NCBI GenBank assembly: GCA_017307865.1
Contig: JAFKGE010000041.1
Location: 1 to 59,551, forward strand
Source: Burkholderiales bacterium
GTDB taxonomy: Bacteria; Pseudomonadota; Gammaproteobacteria; Burkholderiales; Burkholderiaceae_C
Direction of reading: 5' to 3'
DNA: 59,551 nt
This document shows, piece after piece, positions 16,870 through 25,600 of this stretch; the first letter of the stretch is position 1; each line of letters begins with the position of its first letter. The position numbers and the translations under genes are program-made. The notes below the pieces were generated by a model that did no database searches, had not been told where the DNA came from, and saw only the letters and a program-made list of their open reading frames with translations.

Positions 16870-17718
16870 ATGCAAGACACCTACATTCTCACCCTGTCCT
16901 GCCCGGACCGACCGGGCATCGTGCATGCCGTCTCGGGCTTTTTGCTGGAGCACGGCGGCAACATCGAGGAAGCGGCGCAGTTCAACGACGCCGGCAACGG
17001 CCTGTTCTTCATGCGCGTGCAGTTCTCGTGCGCGCCCGGCAGCCCCGACGCCCTGCGCGAGGGCCTGGGCGGGCTGGCCGAGCGCTTCGGCATGCGCTGG
17101 CAACTGCACCCGGCCAGCCAGCCCATGCGCACCGTGATCTTCGTCAGCCGCGAGGGCCACTGCCTCAACGACCTGCTGTTTCGCTGGAAGTCGGGCCTGC
17201 TGCCACTCGACATCCGCGCCATCGTCAGCAACCACCGCGATTTCTACCAGCTGGCGGCCGGCTACAACGTGCCCTTTCATCACATCGCCGTCGGCAAGGC
17301 CAACAAGGCGCAGGCCGAAGCAAGGCAACTGGAGATCATCGAGAGCGAGGGCGCCGAGCTGGTGGTGCTGGCGCGCTACATGCAGATCCTGTCCGACGAG
17401 CTGTGCCAACGCTTGGCCGGGCGCGCCATCAACATCCATCACAGCTTTCTGCCCAGTTTCAAGGGTGCCAAGCCGTATTACCAGGCGCATGCGCGCGGCG
17501 TCAAGCTGATCGGCGCCACCGCCCACTACGTGACGGCCGACCTGGACGAAGGCCCGATCATCGAGCAGGACGTGGCGCGGGTGGACCACAGCAAGACGGT
17601 GGAAGACCTGACCGCCATCGGCCGCGACACCGAAAGCCAGGTGCTGGCGCGCGCCGTGAAGTGGCACAGCGAGCATCGGGTGCTGCTGTCGGGGCAGCGC
17701 ACGGTGGTGTTTCGCTGA
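16870..17718 (+). CDS. purU: Formyltetrahydrofolate deformylase
   Basis: A 282-residue enzyme that hydrolyses 10-formyl-THF to THF and formate, balancing one-carbon pools. The N-terminal ACT domain (residues 1 to about 80) begins YILTLSCPDRPGIVHAVSGF. The C-terminal formyltransferase-fold domain holds the catalytic Asn/His in INIHHSFLPSFKGAKPY and Asp in ATAHYVTADLDEGPIIEQD. ATG 16870 lies 8 bases after a -10-like GACAAT (16856-16861) with no Shine-Dalgarno, so the message may be leaderless. Confidence 0.95.
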   Translation: MQDTYILTLSCPDRPGIVHAVSGFLLEHGGNIEEAAQFNDAGNGLFFMRVQFSCAPGSPDALREGLGGLAERFGMRWQLHPASQPMRTVIFVSREGHCLNDLLFRWKSGLLPLDIRAIVSNHRDFYQLAAGYNVPFHHIAVGKANKAQAEARQLEIIESEGAELVVLARYMQILSDELCQRLAGRAINIHHSFLPSFKGAKPYYQAHARGVKLIGATAHYVTADLDEGPIIEQDVARVDHSKTVEDLTAIGRDTESQVLARAVKWHSEHRVLLSGQRTVVFR

Positions 17719-17739
17719 GGCGGCGCCGACTCATCAGGG

Positions 17740-17796
17740 GTCAAAAGCGGTTTCAGGCCGCATGCAGATTGCGCTGACAGCTCCCGAATCAAGAGC
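17740..17796 (+). repeat. Dispersed ~60-bp repeat, copy C
   Basis: A diverged copy between purU and pilT: GTCAAAAGCGG, then GCGCTGACAGCT and an AATCAAGAGC end. It is the weakest of the intergenic copies. Confidence 0.5.
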
Positions 17797-17876
17797 GCTT
17801 GCAGCGGGCGGCGCGTGACATCCTGCACGCTGGGCGCCGCAGCCGGGCCGGCCGTTGCGATTCGGGTACGCGCCGG

Positions 17877-17906
17877 TTGGAGATTGGCGTCGATCCTCGT
17901 CATAAT
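17877..17906 (+). promoter_or_regulatory. Candidate sigma-70 promoter of pilT
   Basis: TTGGAG (17877-17882) and CATAAT (17901-17906) are separated by 18 bases and lie 56 bases before the pilT GTG. Confidence 0.4.
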
Positions 17907-17961
17907 CCGTCAACGTATCAAACTGCAACCACCCGCTACCCCCAACCGAGCGAGAGGCCCC

Positions 17962-19005
17962 GTGGACATCACCCAACTGCTGGCTTTCAGCGTCAAGAAC
18001 AACGCCTCCGACCTGCACCTGTCGGCCGGCCTGCCGCCCATGATCCGCGTGCACGGCGACGTGCGGCGCCTGAACGTGGAGCCGCTGGACCACAAGAAGG
18101 TGTTCGCGATGCTCTACGACATCATGAACGACACCCAGCGCAAGGTGTACGAGGAAAACCTGGAGGTGGACTTTTCGTTCGAGATCGAGGGCCTGGCGCG
18201 CTTTCGCGTCAACGCCTTCAACCAGAACCGCGGCGCCGCCGGCGTGCTGCGCACCATTCCCAGCAAGATCCTGACGCTGGAGCAGCTGGGCGCGCCCAAG
18301 ATCTTCGGCGAGCTGGCCCTGAAGCCGCGCGGCCTGGTGCTGGTGACCGGCCCCACGGGCTCGGGCAAATCGACCACCCTGGCGGCCATGGTCAACCACC
18401 TGAACGAGATGGAATACGGCCACGTGCTGACGGTGGAAGACCCGATCGAGTTCGTGCACGAGTCCAAGAAATGCCTGATCAACCAGCGCGAGGTGGGGCC
18501 GATGACCCACAGCTTCGCCAACGCGCTGCGCTCGGCCCTGCGCGAGGACCCCGACGCCATCCTGGTGGGCGAAATGCGCGACCTGGAGACCATCCGCCTG
18601 GCCATGACTGCGGCCGAGACCGGACACCTGGTGTTCGGCACGCTGCACACCTCCAGCGCGGCCAAGACCATCGACCGCATCATCGACGTCTTTCCGGCCG
18701 AAGAGAAGGAAATGGTGCGCGCCATGCTGTCCGAGTCGCTGCAGGCCGTCGTCTCGCAGACGCTGTGCAAGCTGAAGGACGGCTCGGGCCGCGTGGCGGC
18801 GCACGAGATCATGATCGGCACGCCCGCCATCCGCAACCTGATCCGCGAGGCCAAGGTGGCGCAGATGTACTCGGCCATCCAGACCGGCCAGGGCATGGGC
18901 ATGCAGACGCTGGACCAGACGCTGACCGACCTGGTGCGCCGCAACGTCATCAGCTCGGCCGAGGCGCGCGGCAAGGCCAAGATCCCCGAGAACTTCCCCA
19001 ACTGA
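17962..19005 (+). CDS. pilT: Type IV pilus retraction ATPase
   Basis: A 347-residue hexameric ATPase that powers pilus retraction at the inner membrane. Motifs: Walker A GPTGSGKSTT, Asp box DPIEFVH, Walker B ILVGEMRDLETI, His box GTLHTSSAAKTIDR, and the PilT-specific C-terminal AIRNLIRE element. The start is GTG 17962 (VDITQLLAFSVKNNASDLHL), which aligns with PilT N-termini, after a GAGAGG site; upstream in-frame codons would add an unconserved leader. It is followed by pilU after 69 bases containing dispersed repeat copy D. Confidence 0.96.
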   Translation: MDITQLLAFSVKNNASDLHLSAGLPPMIRVHGDVRRLNVEPLDHKKVFAMLYDIMNDTQRKVYEENLEVDFSFEIEGLARFRVNAFNQNRGAAGVLRTIPSKILTLEQLGAPKIFGELALKPRGLVLVTGPTGSGKSTTLAAMVNHLNEMEYGHVLTVEDPIEFVHESKKCLINQREVGPMTHSFANALRSALREDPDAILVGEMRDLETIRLAMTAAETGHLVFGTLHTSSAAKTIDRIIDVFPAEEKEMVRAMLSESLQAVVSQTLCKLKDGSGRVAAHEIMIGTPAIRNLIREAKVAQMYSAIQTGQGMGMQTLDQTLTDLVRRNVISSAEARGKAKIPENFPN

Positions 19006-19072
19006 TTTTTTGAGCTGAATCGACCTCCAGCCCATACCAATCAAGCGCAAACAGCTATTGATTCAGGAGTTC
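19005..19072 (+). repeat. Dispersed ~60-bp repeat, copy D, carrying the pilU Shine-Dalgarno
   Basis: Fills the whole pilT-pilU gap: CTCCAGCCCATA, then AATCAAGCGCAAACAGCTAT and TGATTCAGGAGTTC. Its terminal CAGGAG sits 5 bases before the pilU ATG and is the only Shine-Dalgarno candidate there. Confidence 0.75.
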
Positions 19073-19074
19073 AC

Positions 19075-20211
19075 ATGGAACGCGACCAGGCCAGCAAATT
19101 CATCAACGACCTGCTCAAGCTGATGCTCACGCGCCAGGGCAGCGACCTGTTCATCACGGCCGACTTTCCGCCCGCCATCAAGGTGGACGGCAAGATCGCC
19201 AAGGTGTCGCCGCAAAACCTGACGCCGGCGCACACGCTGGCGCTGGTGCGCGCGGTGATGAACGACAAGCAGGCGGCCGAGTTCGAGCGCACCAAGGAAT
19301 GCAACTTCGCCATCGCGCCGGCCGGCATCGGGCGCTTTCGCGTCAACGCCTTCGTGCAGCAGGGCAACGTGGGCATGGTGCTGCGCGTGATCCCGGCCGA
19401 GCTGCCCACCATCGACGGCCTGGGCCTGCCCAAGATCCTGAAGGACGTGGCCATGAGCAAGCGCGGCCTGGCCATCATGGTGGGCGCCACGGGCTCGGGC
19501 AAGTCGACCTCGCTGGCGGCCATGGTCGACTGGCGCAACATCCACAGCTACGGCCACATCATCACGGTGGAAGACCCGGTCGAGTTCGTGCACCCGCACA
19601 AGAACTGCATCGTCACGCAGCGCGAGGTCGGCCTGGACACCGACGACTGGGAAGCGGCGCTGAAAAACAGCCTGCGCCAGGCGCCCGACGTCATCCTGAT
19701 GGGCGAGATCCGCGACCGCGAGACCATGGAGCACGCCGTGGCCTTTGCCGAGACCGGCCACCTGTGCCTGGCCACGCTGCACGCCAACTCGGCCAACCAG
19801 GCGCTCGACCGCATCATCAACTTCTTCCCCGAAGAGCGGCGCGCCCAGCTGCTGATGGACCTGTCGCTCAACCTGCGCGCCCTGATCTCGCAGCGCCTGA
19901 TCGGCAAGCAGGACGGCAAGGGCCGCACGGCGGTGATCGAGATCATGATCAACTCGCCGTTCATCTCCGACCTGATCTTCAAGGGCGAGGTCGGCGAGAT
20001 CAAGGAGGCGATGAAGAAAAGCCGCGAGCTGGGCATGCAGACCTTCGACCAGGCGCTGTTCGACGCCTTCGAGGCCAACCTCATCACCTACGAAGACGCG
20101 CTGCGCAACGCCGACTCGGCCAACGACCTGCGCCTGCAGATCAAGCTGACCAGCAAGCGCGCCAAGACGCTGGACCTGGCCGCCGGCACCGAGCACCTTC
20201 AAATCGTCTGA
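19075..20211 (+). CDS. pilU: PilT-dependent retraction ATPase PilU
   Basis: A 378-residue paralogue of PilT that supports pilus retraction and twitching. Motifs: Walker A GATGSGKSTS, Asp box DPVEFVH, Walker B VILMGEIRDRETM, and His box ATLHANSANQALDR. In place of the PilT AIRNLIRE element it has FISDLIFKGEVGEIKEAMKK, as expected for PilU. The ribosome-binding site (CAGGAG) is supplied by dispersed repeat copy D. Confidence 0.95.
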   Translation: MERDQASKFINDLLKLMLTRQGSDLFITADFPPAIKVDGKIAKVSPQNLTPAHTLALVRAVMNDKQAAEFERTKECNFAIAPAGIGRFRVNAFVQQGNVGMVLRVIPAELPTIDGLGLPKILKDVAMSKRGLAIMVGATGSGKSTSLAAMVDWRNIHSYGHIITVEDPVEFVHPHKNCIVTQREVGLDTDDWEAALKNSLRQAPDVILMGEIRDRETMEHAVAFAETGHLCLATLHANSANQALDRIINFFPEERRAQLLMDLSLNLRALISQRLIGKQDGKGRTAVIEIMINSPFISDLIFKGEVGEIKEAMKKSRELGMQTFDQALFDAFEANLITYEDALRNADSANDLRLQIKLTSKRAKTLDLAAGTEHLQIV

Positions 20212-20250
20212 CCCCGGCCACGGCGCCATCCGGCTTCCTACAATCGCCGG

Positions 20251-21159
20251 ATGAGCATCACTGTCGCCACCAAAACCTACGAACCCTGCCCGCCGCGCAC
20301 CGTGGCCTTCCTGGGCCTGGGCGTGATGGGCGCCCCGATGGCCGGCCACCTGGCCCGCGTGGGGCACACGGTCACGGTCTACAACCGCACCGCCGCCAAG
20401 GCGACGGCGTTTTGCGCCCAGTTCGCGGGCACGCGCCACGCCGCCACACCCGCCGCCGCGGCGGCGGGCGCCGACTTCGTGTTCAGCTGCGTCGGCAACG
20501 ACGACGACCTGCGGCAGGTGGTGCTGGGCGACAGCGGCGCGCTGGCCGGCATGAAGCCGGGCGCCGTTTTGGTCGACCACACCACCGCCTCGGCCGACGT
20601 CGCGCGCGAGCTGGCCGCAGCGGCGCGGGCGCGCGGCCTGCACTTCGTCGACGCGCCGGTGTCGGGCGGCGAGGCCGGTGCGCAAAACGGCGTGCTGACG
20701 GTGATGTGCGGCGGCGAGGCGGCCGCCTTCGAGCAGGCCCGGCCGGTGGCCATGGCCTTTGCCCGCGCCGTCACGCTGCTGGGGCCCAGCGGCGCCGGCC
20801 AGCTGAGCAAGATGGTCAACCAGATCTGCGTGGCCAGCGTGGTTCAGGGCCTGGCCGAGGCCATTGCGTTCGGCCAGCGCGCCGGGCTGGACATGAACCA
20901 GGTGCTGGCCGTGATCGGCAAGGGCGCCGCGCAAAGCTGGCAGATGGACAACCGCGGCCCGACCATGGTGCAGGACCGGTTCGACTTCGGCTTTGCCGTC
21001 GACTGGATGCGCAAGGACCTGGGCCTGGTGCTGGGCGAGGCCCAGCGCAACGGCGCGCGCCTGCCGGTGACGGCCCTGATCGACCAGTTCTACGCCGACG
21101 TGCAGGCCATGGGCGGCGGGCGCTGGGACACCTCCGCCCTCATCAAGCGGCTGAAGTAA
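20251..21159 (+). CDS. NAD(P)-dependent beta-hydroxyacid dehydrogenase
   Basis: A 302-residue member of the 3-hydroxyisobutyrate dehydrogenase / tartronate semialdehyde reductase family. The Rossmann N-terminus FLGLGVMGAPMAGHLARVGH binds the nucleotide; the substrate motif DAPVSGGEAGAQNGVLTVM and the catalytic Lys in GAGQLSKMVNQI follow. The C-terminal helical domain is complete. TACAAT (20239-20244) lies 6 bases before ATG 20251 without a Shine-Dalgarno, which looks like a leaderless transcript. The substrate cannot be set from sequence. Confidence 0.87.
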   Translation: MSITVATKTYEPCPPRTVAFLGLGVMGAPMAGHLARVGHTVTVYNRTAAKATAFCAQFAGTRHAATPAAAAAGADFVFSCVGNDDDLRQVVLGDSGALAGMKPGAVLVDHTTASADVARELAAAARARGLHFVDAPVSGGEAGAQNGVLTVMCGGEAAAFEQARPVAMAFARAVTLLGPSGAGQLSKMVNQICVASVVQGLAEAIAFGQRAGLDMNQVLAVIGKGAAQSWQMDNRGPTMVQDRFDFGFAVDWMRKDLGLVLGEAQRNGARLPVTALIDQFYADVQAMGGGRWDTSALIKRLK

Positions 21160-21169
21160 AGACCGAAAC

Positions 21170-21943
21170 CTACTTTGCTGGCGGCAGCGGCCGTACCTCG
21201 ACCGGCGGCTGCTGGATCACCGTCGGCTGGCTCACCGGATGCACCTCGACCGCCGGCGCGGCAGCGGGCGCCGCACCGGCGCCGCTGGACGGCACCGTGG
21301 TGACGGGCGCCGGCGGCGGTGTCGTGCCGGTCGAGTCGGCCGGGTGCAGCGCCGCCTGTTCGCTGATGTTGTCGATGATGCGCACCACCCGCTGCACGCC
21401 GGGCACGGTGCGCGCCACCTCGGTGGCCAGCGCCTCCTCGCGCTGGGTCAGGCGGCCCATCAGGTAGACCGTGCCGCGCTCGGTCAGCACCTTGATGCTG
21501 TTGGCCGGCACGCCGTTGGCGTCGATCAGCTTGGCCTTGACCTTGCCGGTCAGCACCGTGTCCTCCGAGCGCTGCGCGATGCTGGTGTCGGGCATCACCG
21601 CCAGCTCGTTGATGACGCCCACCACGTCCGGCGTGCCGCGCACCGCCTCGGCCGCCAGCTGACGGTCTTGCGCGGTGGCCACCTCGCCGGTGATCAGCAC
21701 CTTGCGAAAGTAGCTGGTGATGCTGACGTGGCCACGGCGTTCGCCCAGCGCGTCGTTGACGCGGCTGGAGGCGCGCAGCTCGATGCTCTGGTCGGCCAGC
21801 TGGGTGGCGGTGCTGCGCCGGTCGGTGGCCACCAGGCCGCCCGCGGCAGCGGCGCCGCCCACCACGGCCACGGCGCAGCCGCCCAGCGCCAGCGTGCCCA
21901 GCACCAGGCCCAGGGCCATCCATCGTTGCATTCGGTTCGTCAT
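21170..21943 (-). CDS. BON-domain lipoprotein (DolP/YraP-like)
   Basis: A 257-residue outer-membrane-type lipoprotein. The signal peptide ends in a lipobox LALGGC (about residues 18-23). Two BON domains follow: one around VNDALGERRGHVSITSYFRKVLITGEV, the second around TGKVKAKLIDANGVPANSIKVLTERGTVYLMG. The last 55 residues are Pro/Ala/Val-rich and extend past the E. coli protein. Such proteins maintain outer-membrane integrity. Its ATG overlaps the stop of the SIS-domain gene by four bases, matching the diaA-yraP arrangement. Confidence 0.87.
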   Translation of the reverse strand: MTNRMQRWMALGLVLGTLALGGCAVAVVGGAAAAGGLVATDRRSTATQLADQSIELRASSRVNDALGERRGHVSITSYFRKVLITGEVATAQDRQLAAEAVRGTPDVVGVINELAVMPDTSIAQRSEDTVLTGKVKAKLIDANGVPANSIKVLTERGTVYLMGRLTQREEALATEVARTVPGVQRVVRIIDNISEQAALHPADSTGTTPPPAPVTTVPSSGAGAAPAAAPAVEVHPVSQPTVIQQPPVEVRPLPPAK

Positions 21944-22542
21944 GCGGCACTCTCCTCGTCGCCAAGCAGTTGTTGATCCAGGCCGTCGCACAGGCAGTGC
22001 AGCACCAGCAGGTGGGCCTCGTGAATGCGCGCCGCGTGCTCGCCGGGCACGCAGACCTGCACGTCGGTGTCGCGCAGCAGGCGGCCCAGCTCGCCGCCGC
22101 CGGCGCCGGTCAGCGCCACCACGCTCATGTCGCGCTCGTGCGCGGCCTCGGTGGCGCGCAGCAGGTTGGCGGCCTGGCCGTTGGTGGACAGCACCAGCAG
22201 CAGATCGCCCGCGCTGCCCAGCGCGCGCACCTGCGCGGCCAGGGCGTCGTCGTAGCCACCCGCGCGCGCCGCCGCGGCGCTCAGCGTGGCGGCGTCGGCG
22301 CCCAGGGCGAGCGCCGGCAGCTCGGGCCGCGGGCGGCCGAAGCCGCCCACCAGCAACGCCACCAGCACCTGCGCCAGCGCGCCCGAGGCACCGTTGCCGC
22401 AGGCCAGCACCTTGCCGCCGCCGGTGACGCAGGCCAGCACCGCCTGCGAGGCCTCGGCAATCGGCCGCGCCAGCGCCTCGGCCCACTGGTAGTGCAGGTC
22501 GGCGCCGTCGATGAAGCGCTGATGGATGCGTTGCTCGTGCAT
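21940..22542 (-). CDS. SIS-domain protein, GmhA/DiaA type
   Basis: A 200-residue cytosolic SIS-fold protein. Landmarks: GGGKVLACGNGASGALAQVL (ligand-binding loop, normally GNGGSA), LLLVLSTNGQAANLLRA and RIHEAHLLVLHCLCDGLD. It could be the phosphoheptose isomerase GmhA or the DnaA-binding initiator-associating factor DiaA; the neighbourhood (yraN, rsmI, BON lipoprotein) favours the DiaA lineage. A -10-like TATCAT on the minus strand (22551-22556) lies 8 bases before ATG 22542, with no Shine-Dalgarno. Confidence 0.83.
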   Translation of the reverse strand: MHEQRIHQRFIDGADLHYQWAEALARPIAEASQAVLACVTGGGKVLACGNGASGALAQVLVALLVGGFGRPRPELPALALGADAATLSAAAARAGGYDDALAAQVRALGSAGDLLLVLSTNGQAANLLRATEAAHERDMSVVALTGAGGGELGRLLRDTDVQVCVPGEHAARIHEAHLLVLHCLCDGLDQQLLGDEESAA

Positions 22543-22622
22543 TGATAGAAATGATAGCAGCGCCGCGTGAAGCGACGCGGGACGATTGTCAGCAAGTGCG
22601 ACCGCGCGCCGAAGCCGCGCCG

Positions 22623-25600
22623 TCACGCCATGGTCATCAACTGCGCGTTGCCGCCGGCCGCCGCGGTGTTGGTGCTGATCGACTGCTCGTGCACCAGCGC
22701 CGCCAGCTCGTAGCCCTGGCCCGCCAGCAGCTCGTCGCTGCTGCGGCTTTCGATGCGCACGATGGCGCCCTCGCGCGCCGCCACGCGGGCGGTGAGCGCC
22801 AGCAGCGCGTCGCCGTCGCCCTCGAACAGCACGGCCGCCATGGCGCACGCGCCGTCGTCCAGGCCGGCATCGGGCGCCTCGTGCAGCCAGACCTTGGCCT
22901 CGTCGCCGGCCGCCGCGCGCAGCGCCTGCCACAGGGTGGCGCAGCCCGTATCGACCGCCGGCAGCACCACATGGCAGGGGTTGCCGCTGGCCAGGCTGGC
23001 GACCACCTGCTGCAGCAGGCCCAGCGGCGTGCGTGGCAGCGCCCACACCGGGCCGCGCGGCAGCAGGCGGTAGCGGTTGGCTTCGCCCGTGGGGCCGGGC
23101 ATCGACCAGCTGGCGCCGACGCGCGCGGCGGCCAGCGCGGCGTCGATGGCGGCGCGCGCAGGTGCCCGCTCGGCCTCGGGCAGCGGCAGGCAGGCCTGGC
23201 GCAGGCGCTGCAGCAGGGCCTGCGCGGGCGCCGCTTCGGCGGCGGGCGGCAACGGCGCCAGCGCGGCCTGCGGCGGGCCCTGCACCAGCCGGTGCAGGTA
23301 CAGCGGGCCGCCGGCCTTGGGCCCGGTGCCCGACAGGCCCATGCCGCCGAAGGGCTGCACGCCCACCACGGCGCCGATGACGTTGCGGTTGACGTAGACG
23401 TTGCCGGCCTGCACGCGCTCGCTCAGGTGGGCGATGGTCTCGTCGATGCGGCTGTGCACGCCAAAAGTCAGGCCGTAGCCGGTGGCGTTGATGTCCTCGA
23501 TCAGGCGGTCGAGCTGCTCGCGCTGAAAGCGAACCACATGCAAAACCGGGCCGAACACCTCGCGGGTCAAGCGCGAGACGCTATCGATTTCAATGATCGT
23601 CGGGGCGACGAAGTGGCCGTTCAGCGCGCCGCCCCGACCCGACGCTTCGCGTTCGACGCGCGTCACCTTCTGGCCCGCCGCCTGCATGCGCTCGATATGC
23701 GCCTCGATCTGCGCGCGCGCGGCCTCGTCGATGACGGGGCCGACGTCGGTGTCGAGCTGGTCGGGGTTGCCCATCTGCCATTCCTGCAGTGCGTCGCGCA
23801 GCATGGTCAGCTGGCGCTCGGCCACGTCCTCCTGCAGGCACAGCAGGCGCAGCGCCGAGCAGCGCTGGCCGGCCGAGTCGAAGGCCGAGGCCAGCACGTC
23901 GCCCACCACCTGCTCGGCCAGCGCCGACGAATCGACCACCATGGCGTTCTGCCCGCCGGTCTCGGCGATCAGCGGGATGGGGTGGCCGCTGGCCGACAGG
24001 CGCCGCGCCAACTGGCGCGCGATGCCGCGTGCCACCTCGGTCGAGCCGGTGAACATCACGCCCGCCACCTGCGGCTGCACCACCAGCGTGGCGCCCACGC
24101 TTTCGCCTTGGCCGGGCATCAGTTGCAGCGCGCCCGGCGGCACGCCGGCCTCGTGCAGGATGGCCACCATGGCGGCGGCCGTGAGCGGCGTCTGCTCGGC
24201 CGGCTTGGCCAGCACGGCGTTGCCGGCGGCCAGCGCGGCGGCGACCTGGCCGCAAAAAATCGACAGCGGAAAATTCCACGGGCTGATGGCCAGCACCACC
24301 CCCAGCGGGCGCTGGCGCGCGTTGTCGAACTGCGCCGCCACCTGCGCCCCGTAGTAGCGCATGAAGTCCACCGCCTCGCGGATTTCGCCCACGGCATTGG
24401 CCAGGGTCTTGCCGGCCTCGCGCACGATCAGGCCCATCAGCGGCTGGCTGCGCTGCTCCAGCAGGTCGGCCGCGCGCGCCAGCACGTCGGCGCGCGCCGC
24501 CGGCGGCGTGCCGGCCCAGATCGGCGCGGCCTGCGCGGCGCGCGTGGCGGCGGCCTGCGCTTCTTCGGTGCTGGCTTCGCGCACCCAGCCCACCACGTCG
24601 GCCCGCTCGGCCGGGTTGCGCAGCGGCTGCCAGCCTTCGGCCTGGGCCGGGTCGGCCGGCGGCTCGACGCCGGTGGGGGCGGCGGCGTGCGGCTGGCGCG
24701 TGCTGTGCAGCAGGGCGGCGGCCAGCGAGGCCAGTTGCTGCTCGTGGGCCAGGTTCAGGCCCTGCGAATTGACGCGCGCCTGAGCGCCGAGCTGGGCGAA
24801 CAAGTCGGCCGGCAGGGCGATGCATGGGTGCGGGGCGCCCAGGCGGCCTTCCTGGCGGCCCAGCTCCAGCACCTGGGCCACGGGGTCTTGCACCAGTTCG
24901 GCCACCGGCACCTTGGCGTCGCCGATGCGGTTGACGAAGGAGGTGTTGGCGCCGTTTTCCAGCAGGCGGCGCACCAGGTAGGCCAGCAGGGTCTCGTGGC
25001 TGCCCACGGGCGCGTAGATGCGGCAGGGCCGCGCCAGCTTGCCTTCGGCCGTGGCGCCGGTGACCTGCGCGTACAGCGGCTCGCCCATGCCGTGCAGGCA
25101 CTGAAACTCGTACTGCCCGCTGTAGTAGCTGCCGCCCACACCCTGCGCCAGGTGATAGAGGGCCGACAGCGTTTGCGCGTTGTGGGTGGCGAACTGCGGA
25201 TACACCGCATCGGGCGCCTCCAGCAGCTTGCGCGCGCAGGCCAGGTAGCTCACGTCGGTGTAGACCTTGCGCGTGTAGACCGGGTAGCCGGCCAGGCCAT
25301 CGAGCTGCGCGCGCTTGATCTCGCTGTCCCAGTAGGCGCCCTTGACCAGGCGCACCATCAGGCGGCGGCGGCTGCGCCGCGCCAGATCCACCAGGTAGTC
25401 GATCACCTGCGGGCAGCGCTTTTGATAGGCCTGCACGACGAAGCCGATGCCGTTCCAGCCGCGCAGGCTGGGCGCGGCGCACAGGGCTTCCAGCAGATCG
25501 AGCGACAGCTCCAGCCGGTCGGCCTCCTCGGCGTCGATGTTCATGCCGATGTCGTAGTGCTTGGCCAGCTCGGCCAGGTGCAGCACGCGCGGCAGCAACT

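Noticed and set aside
22536-22560. Tenth copy of the dispersed repeat before the SIS-domain gene
   Set aside because: GATAGCAGCG and TTGATAG-like words are present but the order and the rest of the element are missing. It fits better as a -10 element.
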